Numbered from the stretch's first letter, positions 1 to 8,948 are shown. The stretch: 64,000 nucleotides of DNA from Steroidobacteraceae bacterium (GCA_027531255.1 JAPZRU010000001.1:35420-99419), one strand, 5' to 3'. Notes: a model not told the origin generated them from the letters alone. Program-made: numbers and translations.

Positions 1-847
1 CGACCCGCCGGCGGTGCAGCGGCGGGTCGATGCCGAGCGGCACGCACAGCTTCTCGCACAGCCAGCCGGCCGCATGGAACGGCTCGACCGGCAGCCGCAG
101 GCGAGGCCGCGGGACTCCGAGGAGGTCGGCGCCGGTCGCGACGATTTCGTCGAGGGTCGGCGCCTCCGGGCCGGCGAGCAGGAACACCTCGCCGACGGCG
201 GCGGCGCGGGTGCTGCAGAGCACGATGCCGTCCACGAGATCGTCGACGTGGACCATGTGCAGCCGGACACGGCCGGAGCCCAGCATCACGAAGCGCCGCT
301 TCTGGATCGCGCGGAACAGCTTCAGGAACCGGAGATCGCCTTCCCCGTAGATCGCCCCCGGGCGGAACACCGTCACGCGCTGACCGCGCGCGATGGCCGA
401 CTGCGCCTCGCGCTCCGCCTCGACCTTGGTCTGCTGGTAGACGTCGTCGGGGCCGAACCGGTAGTCCTCGGCCGCCGGCGGCTCGGCGACGTGCCCGTGC
501 ACGCCCCCGGTGGAGCAGTGCACGACGAGCTCGCAGCCGGCGAGGCGCGCCGCTTCGAGTACGTTCACGGTGCCGCCGACGTTGACCTCGCGGTAGTGGT
601 CTTCGGAATGACCGGCGGTGCGGAACACCGCCGCGACGTGGAACGCCACGTCGCAGCCGGCGACCGCGGCGACCACGTCGGCGCGCCGCGTCAGCTGTCC
701 CTCGACGAGCTGGACCCCGAGTGCCCGCAGCTGCCGCGTGTCGCTGCCGGGGCGCACCAGCGCGCGGACCTCGTGCCCCTGCCGACGCAGTTCGCGCGCG
801 AGGTGCCCGCCCGTGAAGCCGGTCGCACCGGTGACGAAAGCCTTCAC
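1..847 (-). CDS. NAD(P)-dependent epimerase/dehydratase (extended SDR), 3' end outside window
   Basis: Starts with GTG at 847 and reads leftward off the window edge, so at least 282 residues are visible and the C-terminus is missing. The N-terminus MKAFVTGATGFTGG carries the extended-SDR dinucleotide signature GxxGxxG at residues 7-13. The catalytic YxxxK appears as YQQTK near residue 137, with the expected Ser in HCSTGG about 25 residues earlier. The family includes sugar epimerases, dihydroflavonol-reductase-like enzymes and HpnA-like proteins; the substrate cannot be told from sequence. The GTG overlaps the stop of the upstream amidohydrolase gene by 4 bp, so the two are very likely co-translated. 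Role is inferred only at family level. Confidence 0.85.
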   Translation of the reverse strand, partial: MKAFVTGATGFTGGHLARELRRQGHEVRALVRPGSDTRQLRALGVQLVEGQLTRRADVVAAVAGCDVAFHVAAVFRTAGHSEDHYREVNVGGTVNVLEAARLAGCELVVHCSTGGVHGHVAEPPAAEDYRFGPDDVYQQTKVEAEREAQSAIARGQRVTVFRPGAIYGEGDLRFLKLFRAIQKRRFVMLGSGRVRLHMVHVDDLVDGIVLCSTRAAAVGEVFLLAGPEAPTLDEIVATGADLLGVPRPRLRLPVEPFHAAGWLCEKLCVPLGIDPPLHRRRV

Positions 848-2385
848 GGCAGGGCCGCCAGCCGCTGCTGCAGGTCCACCGGCGACGGCAGGATCCGCTG
901 CGCGTTCGTCGAATACATCTTCTGCAGCACCTCGCGCGGCAGACCGATGCCGTGCACGCGCCAGCGGCCCTGGTTCAGCATCCCCCACAGCGGGTACTCG
1001 ATGTACTCGTTGCGGGTCTCGAGGAACTCGAGGTAGCTGCGGAAGAAGCGCTCGGGCGTCCAGCCCTGGGTCGGGTGGAGTCCGAAGCCGCCGTCCGAGC
1101 CGAACACGATGCGGTCCTGGTACTGCACCATGAAGCGGTAGGCGCTGTAGGGCTGTCGGCCGAGGCCCGCGACGCGCGAGGAGATGTCGACGTAGTAGTT
1201 GGGGAAGCGGTCGAGCAGCACGGCCGCGTAGGCGAGGTCTTCCTCGTTCGAGCCGACGTGCGCCCCTACCACGATCGTCTCCGGATGACGCGCGAGCAGC
1301 CGTTCGCGCTCGGCCATCAGCTGCCCGAACGGCGGGAAGCGTCCCGCGGGGCGCGCCCACTCCGGATTCTGGACGAGTTCCTCGTAGCGCTCGTTGCGGC
1401 GCGTCGGCGGCAGGAAGAACGCCGGCGGATCGGCGCTGTGGATGAGGACCGGCAGCCCGAGCCGCGCGGCCGTCCGCCAGATCGGGTCGAGTCGCGGATC
1501 GTCGATCGGCACGCGCGCGCCGGTCGCGTCGCGGATGGTGAGGCCGAGGCTCTTGTTGACCTTGAGACCGCGCGCGCCGTTGCGTGCCGCCTCGATCATC
1601 CGGGCCACTTCCGTCTCGATACCGCCCGGCCGGCGGATCGCGCCGAAATCCGGCTTGTGGAACAGGATGAACCGGTCCGGATACCGCGCGCGAAACTCGC
1701 GCGCGTGGCGTTCGAACAGCCGTGGACTGCCGTCGAGGTCGACGACTGCCGCGACGTTCGCCGCGTCCATGGCCGCGACGAGACGCGCGGCGTCGATGTC
1801 GGGCGGCAGCGAGGCCAGGTGGAAGTGGAAGTCGATGACCGGGAACGCCGCGCGCACGACGGGCGTCCGCGGCACGCGCAACTGCGGCTCCGGGTCGAAG
1901 TCCATCAGCCGGATGTCCTCGCCGAGCAGGATCGCGCCGGCGTCGGCGAGCCGGCCGGCTTCGAAGAGATCGGCGCGGGGATACTGCTGCCGGAACTGCA
2001 GCGCGCCGTAGAGCACCGCCAGCAGCGCACCCGCGACGAGGAGCATCGCCAGTGTGCGCCGATGCCCTCGCCACAGCAGCCAGCCGCCGAGCGCGCCGCC
2101 GACCAGTGCGGCGCCGCCGAAGGCCGGCAGCTCGTAGCGGCCGAGCAGTTCCAGCGCGTGCGCGATCGGCGGCTCCTGCGCCACGCGCTGGAGCAGCATT
2201 CCGAGTGGCCCGACGAACAGCAGCACGAGCAGCGGGACTGCGCCCAGCACGACGAGAACCCAGGTCGCGCCGCGCCAGCGCGAGGATGCTCGTGTCGGGA
2301 TTTCCTGCGGCGGCGACGGCGGCACGCTCTGCAGGAGTACGGGACGCCGGGATGCGTCGGGAAGCTGTGGGACGGGCGTGCTCAC
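844..2385 (-). CDS. membrane-anchored amidohydrolase (amidohydrolase_2 type TIM barrel)
   Basis: I choose the GTG at 2385 (MSTPVPQLP, 513 aa) because GGAG lies about 9 bases upstream; an in-frame extension upstream is Arg-rich and looks non-coding. Residues 1-40 are polar. Hydrophobic helices lie near 41-65, 87-104 and 111-128. A metal-dependent hydrolase domain follows, with the HxH motif in DFHFHL (187-189), a later His in VLIHSAD, GAHVGSNEED and the terminal Asp motif FGSDGGFG. Such domains usually hydrolyse or decarboxylate small cyclic or aromatic acids and are normally soluble. Fusion to three membrane helices is unusual. The gene is coupled to the epimerase downstream (GTGA overlap). 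Substrate unknown. Confidence 0.85.
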   Translation of the reverse strand: MSTPVPQLPDASRRPVLLQSVPPSPPQEIPTRASSRWRGATWVLVVLGAVPLLVLLFVGPLGMLLQRVAQEPPIAHALELLGRYELPAFGGAALVGGALGGWLLWRGHRRTLAMLLVAGALLAVLYGALQFRQQYPRADLFEAGRLADAGAILLGEDIRLMDFDPEPQLRVPRTPVVRAAFPVIDFHFHLASLPPDIDAARLVAAMDAANVAAVVDLDGSPRLFERHAREFRARYPDRFILFHKPDFGAIRRPGGIETEVARMIEAARNGARGLKVNKSLGLTIRDATGARVPIDDPRLDPIWRTAARLGLPVLIHSADPPAFFLPPTRRNERYEELVQNPEWARPAGRFPPFGQLMAERERLLARHPETIVVGAHVGSNEEDLAYAAVLLDRFPNYYVDISSRVAGLGRQPYSAYRFMVQYQDRIVFGSDGGFGLHPTQGWTPERFFRSYLEFLETRNEYIEYPLWGMLNQGRWRVHGIGLPREVLQKMYSTNAQRILPSPVDLQQRLAALP

Positions 2386-2678
2386 GGCGGCTGCTCCGAG
2401 GTGGAAGGCTGTGCGCGCCGCGCGAGCCCGGAGCCGGCGCGAGCCTCGCCGCGTGACGGTGCGACGGCGCGCCCGCGAGCGCCGCCGTCGACCGCACGAT
2501 GCGCGTCCCTGCGTCGGTCCCGGCGCCTCCCGCGCCGCGAAGCTCCCTCGCGGGAGCTCTGGCATTAACGCAACGGCGCCGACCCATCCAAGCGCCGCTT
2601 CGTTCGTGGAAACGAGTACACATTCTCGGTCGGCCCACGGTCAAGCCATCGCACCCGATCGCGCAACTGCACGCCACC
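2386..2678. other. intergenic region between divergent amidohydrolase and glycosyltransferase genes
   Basis: This stretch separates two divergent operons and should hold both promoters. I see no convincing -35/-10 pair, no sigma54 site and no strong hairpin. The open frames crossing it on both strands encode Arg- and Ala-rich peptides typical of random high-GC sequence. Confidence 0.5.
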
Positions 2679-3818
2679 ATGCTCGACGCAACTCGTTCGG
2701 CACTGCCACCGGTGATGTTCCTCGGCGACCACCTCGGGTATCCCGGCGGCGTCGCGCACGGCGTCACCACGTATCTCTGCGAAGTGCTGCCTGCGCTGCA
2801 GACCGCCGGCGTGGATCTCGCAGTGTGCTTCCTGCGCGAGCCGCACGCTGCGGCCGCGCGGCTGCGCGCCGCGGGCGTGGCGCCGCGGTTTCTCGGTGCA
2901 CCGCGGCTCGACCCGACGGTGCCGTGGCGCGTCGCCCGCGAACTGCGCGCGCGGCGCTGCGGCCTGATCCACGCGACCGGCATCAAGGCGACGCTCTGCG
3001 CGCGGCTCGTCGCGCGCGAAACCGGCGCGGGCGTGATCGTCCACGTGCACGACCGCAACGTGCCCGGGCCGCTGCTGCGGCGTCTGCATGCGGCTGCGGC
3101 TCGCCCGGCGGATCTCGGCGTCTGCGTCGCCGGTGGAGTCTGCGACGTCGCGGTCGGCGGCTACGGACTGCGACCGGAACGCCTGCGCATCGTGCCGAAC
3201 GGCATCGCGCTGGAGCGCCTGCGTGCGCTGCCGTTCGACGCACGCGCGCGCCTGCGCGCCGAGCACGGCGTCGCGCCCGGCGTGCCGCTGCTGGGGGTCG
3301 TCGGCCGGCTCTATCCCGTGAAGGGCCAGCGGACGCTGATCCGCGTATGGCCGGAGATCGCCGCCGCCGTGCCCGGGGCGCGCCTCTGGATGATCGGGGA
3401 CGGACCCGATCGCGCCGCGTGCGAGGCCGACGTGCGTGCGCGAGGCCTGGGCGATCAGGTGCGCTTCCTCGGCCAGCGCTCGGACGTACCCGGACTGCTC
3501 GCCGCGCTGGATCTGCTGCTGATCCCGTCGGAATCGGAAGGTCTGCCGATTGCGGCCATCGAAGCGCTCGCGGTGGGCCTGCCGGTGGTCGGCTTCGACG
3601 TCGGGGGCATGCGCGAGGTGATCGACGACGGCGGCAGCGGGGTGCTCGTGAAGCCCGGTGACGCACGCGCATTCGCAGCCGCGGTCGTCGAACTGCTGCG
3701 CGATCCCGCCCGCCGCGCCGCCTGCCGAATCGCTGCCGCGGCGAGCGCGGAACGCTTCTCGCTCGAGCGGCACGTCGAGGGGCTGCTGAACTGCTATCGC
3801 GAGGTGGCCGGGGCATGA
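2679..3818 (+). CDS. glycosyltransferase family 4 (GT-B fold)
   Basis: 379 residues from the ATG at 2679 (MLDATRSALPPVMFLGDHLG); no clear Shine-Dalgarno is visible and the ATG at 2715 is an alternative. The N-terminal half has the glycine-rich acceptor loop GYPGGVAHGVTTYL. The C-terminal half has the GT4 donor-binding features GVVGRLYPVKGQ, MIGDGPDR, FLGQRSDV and the E-x7-E segment ESEGLPIAAIEAL, followed by GFDVGGMREVI. GT4 enzymes are retaining transferases that use nucleotide sugars at the cytoplasmic face. It overlaps the deacetylase gene by 4 bp (ATGA) and heads a surface-polysaccharide operon. Donor and acceptor are unknown. Confidence 0.9.
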   Translation: MLDATRSALPPVMFLGDHLGYPGGVAHGVTTYLCEVLPALQTAGVDLAVCFLREPHAAAARLRAAGVAPRFLGAPRLDPTVPWRVARELRARRCGLIHATGIKATLCARLVARETGAGVIVHVHDRNVPGPLLRRLHAAAARPADLGVCVAGGVCDVAVGGYGLRPERLRIVPNGIALERLRALPFDARARLRAEHGVAPGVPLLGVVGRLYPVKGQRTLIRVWPEIAAAVPGARLWMIGDGPDRAACEADVRARGLGDQVRFLGQRSDVPGLLAALDLLLIPSESEGLPIAAIEALAVGLPVVGFDVGGMREVIDDGGSGVLVKPGDARAFAAAVVELLRDPARRAACRIAAAASAERFSLERHVEGLLNCYREVAGA

Positions 3819-4714
3819 GCGGTGGAATCGCGGCCGCCCTCGGCGCCGCATGGCGGAAGAACGCACCCGACGTAGCGGGGCTGTGGAACGGGGCATTGCC
3901 CGCCTTCGTGACCGCGCGACGTCCGGCGGAGCGGCTCGCCGGCGTGCCCGTGTTCTGCTACCACGTCGTGACCGCCGCCGAGTTCGGAGCGGACCTCGAG
4001 TTCCTGCGCCGCAACGGGTACGCGACGCTGTCGTCGCATGCCTTCCTCGACGTGCTCGCGGCGCGCGCAGTCGTTCCGGAGCGCGCGGTGCTGCTGACCT
4101 TCGACGACGGCCCGCGCAACTTCCACGACGTGGCTTTCCCGCTGCTGCTCGAGTTCGGCGCGCGGGCGACCTGCTTCGTGGCACCCGGACTGCATGCCGA
4201 CGAGTTCCACGACGTCGAGGCGAGGCCGATGACCTGGACCGAGATCCGCCGGATCGCCTGCAGCGGACTCGTGGATTTCCAGTCGCACACCCTGGAGAGC
4301 CGCTACGTGCCGGAGTGGCCGAACCCCGCGGGACTGAGCGGCTGCGCACCGGAGCTGGAAGCGCGGCGTCGCGGCGTGCCTTTGCCGCTGGTCGACGATC
4401 TGCTCGCGTCCCGGCGCGAAATCGAGCGCCGACTGCCGGGCGCTCGCGTCGATCAGTTGGCGTTCCCCATGTACGTCGGCACGCCGAACGCCGTCGCCGT
4501 GGCGCGCGCGCTCGGGTTCCGTGCGTGCTACTGGGGGCTCACTCCCGGCCGCGCGCTGAACCGCCCCGGCGACGATGCGGGGCACGTCGTGCGGCTCAGC
4601 GACGAGTACCTTCGGCGCCTGCCGGGCGAGGGCCGGCGTTCCGTGCCGGGGCTGTTCGCGCAGCGTCTGCGGCGCGCTCGCGCGGGTCGCGACTGGCGCC
4701 GGCGTCACGCGTGA
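3815..4714 (+). CDS. polysaccharide deacetylase-like protein (NodB fold), atypical active site
   Basis: 299 residues, ATG overlapping the glycosyltransferase stop. NodB motif 1 is intact (LLTFDDGPRNF) and FCYHVV resembles the usual start of the fold. Motif 2 normally reads HSxxH/D; here it is FQSHTLESRYV, so the second metal-binding His/Asp is replaced by Ser. Motif 3 looks altered too (LAFPMYVG rather than FRPPYG or FAYPYG). Family members remove N-acetyl groups from cell-wall or capsular polysaccharides with a metal bound by Asp-His-His. Given the missing ligand, activity may be altered or lost. Context (GT4 before, flippase-like protein after, GTGA coupling) argues for a role in glycan assembly. 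Confidence 0.82.
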   Translation: MSGGIAAALGAAWRKNAPDVAGLWNGALPAFVTARRPAERLAGVPVFCYHVVTAAEFGADLEFLRRNGYATLSSHAFLDVLAARAVVPERAVLLTFDDGPRNFHDVAFPLLLEFGARATCFVAPGLHADEFHDVEARPMTWTEIRRIACSGLVDFQSHTLESRYVPEWPNPAGLSGCAPELEARRRGVPLPLVDDLLASRREIERRLPGARVDQLAFPMYVGTPNAVAVARALGFRACYWGLTPGRALNRPGDDAGHVVRLSDEYLRRLPGEGRRSVPGLFAQRLRRARAGRDWRRRHA

Positions 4715-5742
4715 TCGCCCGGGGTCGGCTGCTGCGCTGGATCGCGACCGCGGGCCTGCTGGGCCTCGTGCTGCTGCTGGTCGACTGGCGCGCGATCGCG
4801 GCGGTGCTGGCCGGCGCCGAGCCCGCGTGGGTCGCACTCGCCACGATCGCCGCGGTGCTGGACCGGCTCGCGCTCAATCGCCGCTACCAGCTGCTGCTCG
4901 CGCCACGCGGCATCCGGATCGGATACTGGCGCCTGTTCCGCATCCAGCTGGCCGCGAACTGCCTCGGGGCTTTCCTGCCGAGTTCCGTGGGCGTGGACGC
5001 CCTGCGGGTCGCGGCGCTGTGTCGGCGCGGCGAGCCGGCCGCCGCGGTCGTCGCCGCGACCCTGGTGGACCGCGCGACGATCGCGCTCGCGTCGCTGCTG
5101 CTCGCGGCGGTCGCCGTCGTGGCACTGGCGGGCACGCGCCTGCCGGACGGCGTCGCGGCCGCGGTGATCGTCGGCGCGCTGCTCGCCGGTGCGGGCTGTC
5201 TCGCACTGCTCGCGCCGGCCGTCAGGGCCGCCGTGCGGGATCGGCTGCTGGCACGGCTGCCGGCCCCCGCCGGGCGCCTGCTGGGCGAGATCGCCGGCGC
5301 GGCGCTCGCCTACCGTCACGCGCGACGTCTAGCGCTGCCGGTCTCCGGATGGACCCTGGTGGTGCTGGCGCTGCGGCTCGCGTTCGCGAAGGCGCTGCTG
5401 CTGGCCTGCGGCGTAGATCTCGCGTGGTCCGCACTGCTGGTCGTCATGCCGGTGCTGTGGGTGCTCGTGATGCTGCCGATCACGGTCGGTGGATTCGGCG
5501 TGCAGGAGATCGGGTACGTGACGCTGCTCGCGGCGCACGGCGTCGCACCGGCCGTCGCGGTCGCCGCTTCGCTGCTCGAGCACGCGATCGTGAGGGTCGT
5601 GAGCCTGCCCGGCGTCCTGTTCGCAGCGGACCTGCACGTCGCGCGGGCGGCGCGCGGCGACGCGGGCGCGAGTGCCAAAGGCAGCGCGCCCGACGCATTT
5701 CGCGTTCGCGCCCCCACAGCCGAGCCGCGCGCTGACGTCTAA
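4711..5742 (+). CDS. flippase-like integral membrane protein (YbhN / UPF0104, LPG-synthase TM-region family)
   Basis: 343 residues from the GTG at 4711, which overlaps the deacetylase stop (GTGA). It is almost entirely hydrophobic with about eight membrane helices. Family hallmarks visible are RIQLAANCLGAFLPSSVG near the first third and LPITVGGFGVQEIGY near the end; both resemble the conserved F-P-x-x-x-G and G-G-x-G-x-x-E signatures of the lysylphosphatidylglycerol synthetase TM domain family. Members occur in polysaccharide and lipid-linked sugar loci and are thought to move or handle lipid carriers. The C-terminal tail after residue 310 is polar and Ala-rich. Inferred to act in the same glycan pathway as its neighbours. 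Confidence 0.85.
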   Translation: MIARGRLLRWIATAGLLGLVLLLVDWRAIAAVLAGAEPAWVALATIAAVLDRLALNRRYQLLLAPRGIRIGYWRLFRIQLAANCLGAFLPSSVGVDALRVAALCRRGEPAAAVVAATLVDRATIALASLLLAAVAVVALAGTRLPDGVAAAVIVGALLAGAGCLALLAPAVRAAVRDRLLARLPAPAGRLLGEIAGAALAYRHARRLALPVSGWTLVVLALRLAFAKALLLACGVDLAWSALLVVMPVLWVLVMLPITVGGFGVQEIGYVTLLAAHGVAPAVAVAASLLEHAIVRVVSLPGVLFAADLHVARAARGDAGASAKGSAPDAFRVRAPTAEPRADV

Positions 5743-5817
5743 TCGGCCGGCGCGGGCAGGAAGCCCGCGCAGCACGCGACGCGCGTCGGCGCGCCGTCGA
5801 GAGCGTGGGAGTCAGGG

Positions 5818-7221
5818 ATGACCGAAGGCCAGGTGCGGCGCCACGCGCTCGCTTACGCGGGACTCGTCGCGCTGAAGGCGCTGCTGCCAGCGCTGATCGC
5901 GGTGACGAGCCTGCGGGCGCTCGCGGCCTTCTACGGCGAGCGCTGGGGCGAGCCGTTCGCGATGCTGGCGGCGACGGCCGCCGTGCTCTGCCTCGCGATC
6001 CCTCGACCTCGCGAGAGCGAGTCGCGGCTCCGCACGGCGCTGAGCCCGCTCGCCGTCGGCATCGTCGTGCGCTGGCTGGCCGTCGTCGCGACGCTGCTCG
6101 CGCTCGCCTACCTCACCAAGTACTCGACCTACTTCGCGCGGCGCGTGGTGCTGACCTGGGCCTTCGTGACGCCCTGGATCATCATCGCCGCGACCGTGGT
6201 TGTCGACGAGCTGATCCGCCGCATCCTGAACCATCCGGCCAACGCGCGCGCCGCGGTGTTCGCGGGCTGGACCGCGGCCAGCCGCGCGCTCGCCGACCGG
6301 ATCCTGAGCGCGCGCAATCCCGGTCTGCGGATCGCCGGCTTCTTCGACGATCGCGACCCGGTGCGGCTGGGACCGCAAGCGCCGACGCCTCATCTCGGCA
6401 ACCTCGAGGATCTCGTCGAATTCGTGAAGCGCCGGCGGATCGACGTGATCTTCGTTGCGCTGCCGGTGCCGCACGTGCGGCGCGTGGTGGCGATGGTGGA
6501 CCGGCTGCGCGACACCACGGCCTCGATCTACTACATCCCCGACCTCTACGTGTTCGACCTGCTGCACGCGCGAAGCGGCGAGGTTCACGGCGTGCCCGTG
6601 ATCGCGATGTGCGAGTCGCCGATGCGCGGCGAGCGCGCGGTCGTCAAGCGGCTGACGGACGTGGCGCTGACGACCGTGGTGCTGTCGATGGTGCTGCCGG
6701 TGATGCTGCTGATCGCCCTCGCGATCCGGCTGACCTCGCGCGGGCCGATCGTGTTCCGCCAGCGGCGGTACGGGCTCGACGGCGAGGAGATCGTCGTCTA
6801 CAAGTTCCGCACGATGACCGTCACCGAGAACGGTCCGCAGGTGGTGCAGGCGCGCCCGAACGACCCGCGCGTGACGCCGGTCGGCCGCGTACTCCGCCGC
6901 TACTCGCTCGACGAGCTGCCGCAGCTGATCAACGTGCTCCAGGGTCGGATGAGCCTGGTCGGGCCTCGCCCGCACGCGGTCGCGCACAACGAAGAGTACC
7001 GGCGGCTGATCGCCGGGTACATGCGCCGGCACAAGGTGCTGCCGGGCATCACGGGACTCGCCCAGGTCAACGGCTGCCGCGGTGCGACCGAGAGGGTCGA
7101 GGACATGCAGGCCCGCGTGGACTACGATCTCGACTACCTCCGGCGCTGGACCCCGATGCTGGATCTCCAGATCCTGTGGAAGACGGTCGCGGCGGTGCTC
7201 CGGCAGCAGAACGCCTACTAG
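5818..7221 (+). CDS. undecaprenyl-phosphate sugar phosphotransferase (WcaJ/PssY-like polyprenyl glycosylphosphotransferase)
   Basis: 467 residues. The N-terminal part has several membrane helices (about 10-165), then a Rossmann-like CoA-binding-type domain (AAVFAGWTAASRALADRIL, IAGFFDDRDP), then the bacterial sugar transferase domain from about 275. The latter shows KRLTDVALTTVVL, GPIVFRQRRYGLDGEE, YKFRTM, RYSLDELPQLINVL, MSLVGPRPH and GITGLAQVNGCRG, all diagnostic. These enzymes transfer a sugar-1-phosphate (often glucose or galactose) to undecaprenyl phosphate, the first membrane step of exopolysaccharide repeat-unit assembly. It lies 75 bp after the flippase-like gene. Which sugar is used cannot be read from sequence. 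Confidence 0.93.
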   Translation: MTEGQVRRHALAYAGLVALKALLPALIAVTSLRALAAFYGERWGEPFAMLAATAAVLCLAIPRPRESESRLRTALSPLAVGIVVRWLAVVATLLALAYLTKYSTYFARRVVLTWAFVTPWIIIAATVVVDELIRRILNHPANARAAVFAGWTAASRALADRILSARNPGLRIAGFFDDRDPVRLGPQAPTPHLGNLEDLVEFVKRRRIDVIFVALPVPHVRRVVAMVDRLRDTTASIYYIPDLYVFDLLHARSGEVHGVPVIAMCESPMRGERAVVKRLTDVALTTVVLSMVLPVMLLIALAIRLTSRGPIVFRQRRYGLDGEEIVVYKFRTMTVTENGPQVVQARPNDPRVTPVGRVLRRYSLDELPQLINVLQGRMSLVGPRPHAVAHNEEYRRLIAGYMRRHKVLPGITGLAQVNGCRGATERVEDMQARVDYDLDYLRRWTPMLDLQILWKTVAAVLRQQNAY

Positions 7222-7262
7222 CGGGTGTCGCGCGTCCGCCGTCGACCCCCGGTGCTAGACTT

Positions 7263-7282
7263 CGAGGCGTATCGACGCCTCG
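7263..7282. promoter_or_regulatory. hairpin in plsY leader with possible extended -10 just upstream
   Basis: Eight-base perfect arms CGAGGCGT / ACGCCTCG around an ATCG loop end 10 bases before the plsY ATG. Immediately upstream lies TGCTAGACT, which could be an extended -10. The hairpin could cover or replace a ribosome binding site (none is obvious) or be the tail of the preceding operon. Function is inference. Confidence 0.35.
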
Positions 7283-7292
7283 CCGGACGCGG

Positions 7293-7943
7293 ATGCTCGA
7301 ACTCGCCGTCAAGACGCTCCTTGCCTACCTGCTCGGCTCGCTGATGGGCGCGCTGCTGGTCGGCCGCGTCCGGGGCGTGGACATCCGCGAGCTCGGCAGC
7401 GGCAACGCCGGCGGCACCAACGCGCTGCGCACGCAGGGCAGGGCCTTCGCGCTCGCGGTGGTGGTGATCGACGTCGGGAAGGGCTGGTTCGCGGCCGCCG
7501 TGCTGCCGGGGCTCGAACTCCCGGGCGTGCAGCAGGATCCCGCGGTCTCGCGCGACTGGCTCGTGGTCGCCTGCGCCACCGCGGCGGTGCTGGGCCACGT
7601 CTACCCGGTCTGGTACGAGTTCCGCGGCGGCAAGGGCGCGGCGACCCTGCTCGGCGTGCTCGGCGGCGTACAGCCGGCGCTGCTGCTGCCGGTGGTGGCG
7701 GTGTGGTTCGCGGTCGTCGTGCTCACCGGCTACGTGGGTCTCGCCACGATGCTCGCCACCGCCGCGTTCCCGGTCGCCCAGCTGCTTCGCGACATTGGAG
7801 CGCTGCCGCTCGTCGCGTTCGGGATCGCGACGACGGCCTTCGTCGTCTACACCCACCGTTCGAACATCGCGCGCATGCGCGCCGGTACCGAGAACCGAGC
7901 GCGGCGCCTGTGGCTGTTCGGGCGGCACTCGGCGTCGTCGTAG
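7293..7943 (+). CDS. plsY: acyl-phosphate:glycerol-3-phosphate acyltransferase PlsY
   Basis: 216 residues, ATG at 7293. PlsY acylates glycerol-3-phosphate at sn-1 using acyl-phosphate from PlsX, the first step of phospholipid synthesis, in the inner membrane. Visible family motifs are LGSGNAGGTNALR near residue 35 (motif 1), HVYPVWYEFRGGKGAAT near 110 (motif 2) and THRSNIARMRAGTENR near 190 (motif 3), spaced by hydrophobic helices. Length matches the family. It is followed by birA with a one-base stop/start overlap (TAGTG). Confidence 0.95.
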   Translation: MLELAVKTLLAYLLGSLMGALLVGRVRGVDIRELGSGNAGGTNALRTQGRAFALAVVVIDVGKGWFAAAVLPGLELPGVQQDPAVSRDWLVVACATAAVLGHVYPVWYEFRGGKGAATLLGVLGGVQPALLLPVVAVWFAVVVLTGYVGLATMLATAAFPVAQLLRDIGALPLVAFGIATTAFVVYTHRSNIARMRAGTENRARRLWLFGRHSASS

Positions 7944-8932
7944 TGTCGCGGCGGGCGGCGCTCGTGCGGCGGCTCGCCGACGGCGCGTTCCACTCCGGCG
8001 AGGCGCTGGCGCGCGAGCTCGGCGTGACCCGCGCCGCGGTCGCGAAACAGGTGCGCGCGCTCGAGACGTGGGGCCTGCAGGTGGATTCGGTGCCGCGCCG
8101 CGGCCATCGTCTCCGCACGCCGCTCGACCTGCTGGATGCGGCGAGCCTGCCGGACGAACTCGCGCCCGCCACCCGGGGGCGGTTGCGGCGGCTCGAGGTC
8201 CACGACGAGATCGACTCGACGAACTCCCGGCTGCTGGCGGCGGGCGACCTGCCGGCCGGGCGCTTCGACGCCTGCCTCGCGGAATGGCAGTCCGCCGGCC
8301 GTGGCCGGCGAGGGCGCGGCTGGCTCGCGCCGTTCGGCGGCGGGTTGTGCCTGTCGTTCGGGTGGACCTTCCGCGAGCCGGGGTCGGCGCTCGCCTCGCT
8401 GGCTCTTGCCGTCGGCGTCGCGGTGCTGCGTGCGCTGCGCGCGCTCGGTGTCCACGACTTGCGCCTCAAGTGGCCGAACGACCTCCTGCTCGACGGCCGC
8501 AAGCTTGGGGGCATCCTGTGCGAACTCCGCGCGGAGGCCAGCGGGCCCGCCTACGTGGTCGTCGGTCTCGGACTCAACGTCCGCCTCGCCGCCGAGGCCG
8601 CTCGCGAGGTGGTCGAGCGCGGCGGACTGCCGCCGGCCAGCCTGTCGGAACTGACGGGCTTTGCCGTGCCCCGTACGCGTCTCGCGGCGTGCGTGCTGGA
8701 CGAACTCGTCGCGATGGCGCTCGAGTTCGAGCGTGCGGGCCTCGCACCGTTCAGGGACGAGTGGAGCGCGGCGGATGCGCTCGCCGATCGCCCGGTGACC
8801 GTACTGGGCCATGCGGGCGCGCGTCACGGGGTCGCGCGCGGCATCGACGCCAGCGGCGAGCTCCGCGTCGAGATCGACGGCCGGCTGGTCGTGGTCACCG
8901 CGGGCGACGTGTCGCTCCGGGCGGAGTCGTGA
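7943..8932 (+). CDS. birA: bifunctional biotin ligase / biotin operon repressor
   Basis: 329 residues from the GTG at 7943, whose G is the last base of the plsY stop. Residues 5-45 form an HTH (GEALARELGVTRAAVAKQVRALE), so it has the regulatory domain of the two-domain BirA class. The catalytic domain has WQSAGRGRRGRGW (biotinyl-AMP loop), LKWPNDLLLDGRKLGGIL and GLGLNVR, then the small C-terminal SH3-like domain ending GDVSLRAES. It activates biotin to biotinyl-5'-AMP and attaches it to carboxylase carrier protein. Upstream of coaX, as in many proteobacteria. Confidence 0.95.
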   Translation: MSRRAALVRRLADGAFHSGEALARELGVTRAAVAKQVRALETWGLQVDSVPRRGHRLRTPLDLLDAASLPDELAPATRGRLRRLEVHDEIDSTNSRLLAAGDLPAGRFDACLAEWQSAGRGRRGRGWLAPFGGGLCLSFGWTFREPGSALASLALAVGVAVLRALRALGVHDLRLKWPNDLLLDGRKLGGILCELRAEASGPAYVVVGLGLNVRLAAEAAREVVERGGLPPASLSELTGFAVPRTRLAACVLDELVAMALEFERAGLAPFRDEWSAADALADRPVTVLGHAGARHGVARGIDASGELRVEIDGRLVVVTAGDVSLRAES

Positions 8933-8948
8933 TCGTGGGCGTGTCCCG

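Noticed and set aside
14..1036. Long plus-strand open frame over the epimerase region
   Set aside because: Antisense to a clear extended-SDR gene; the translated product has no family features and is Arg/Ala/His-rich as expected for a shadow in high-GC DNA.
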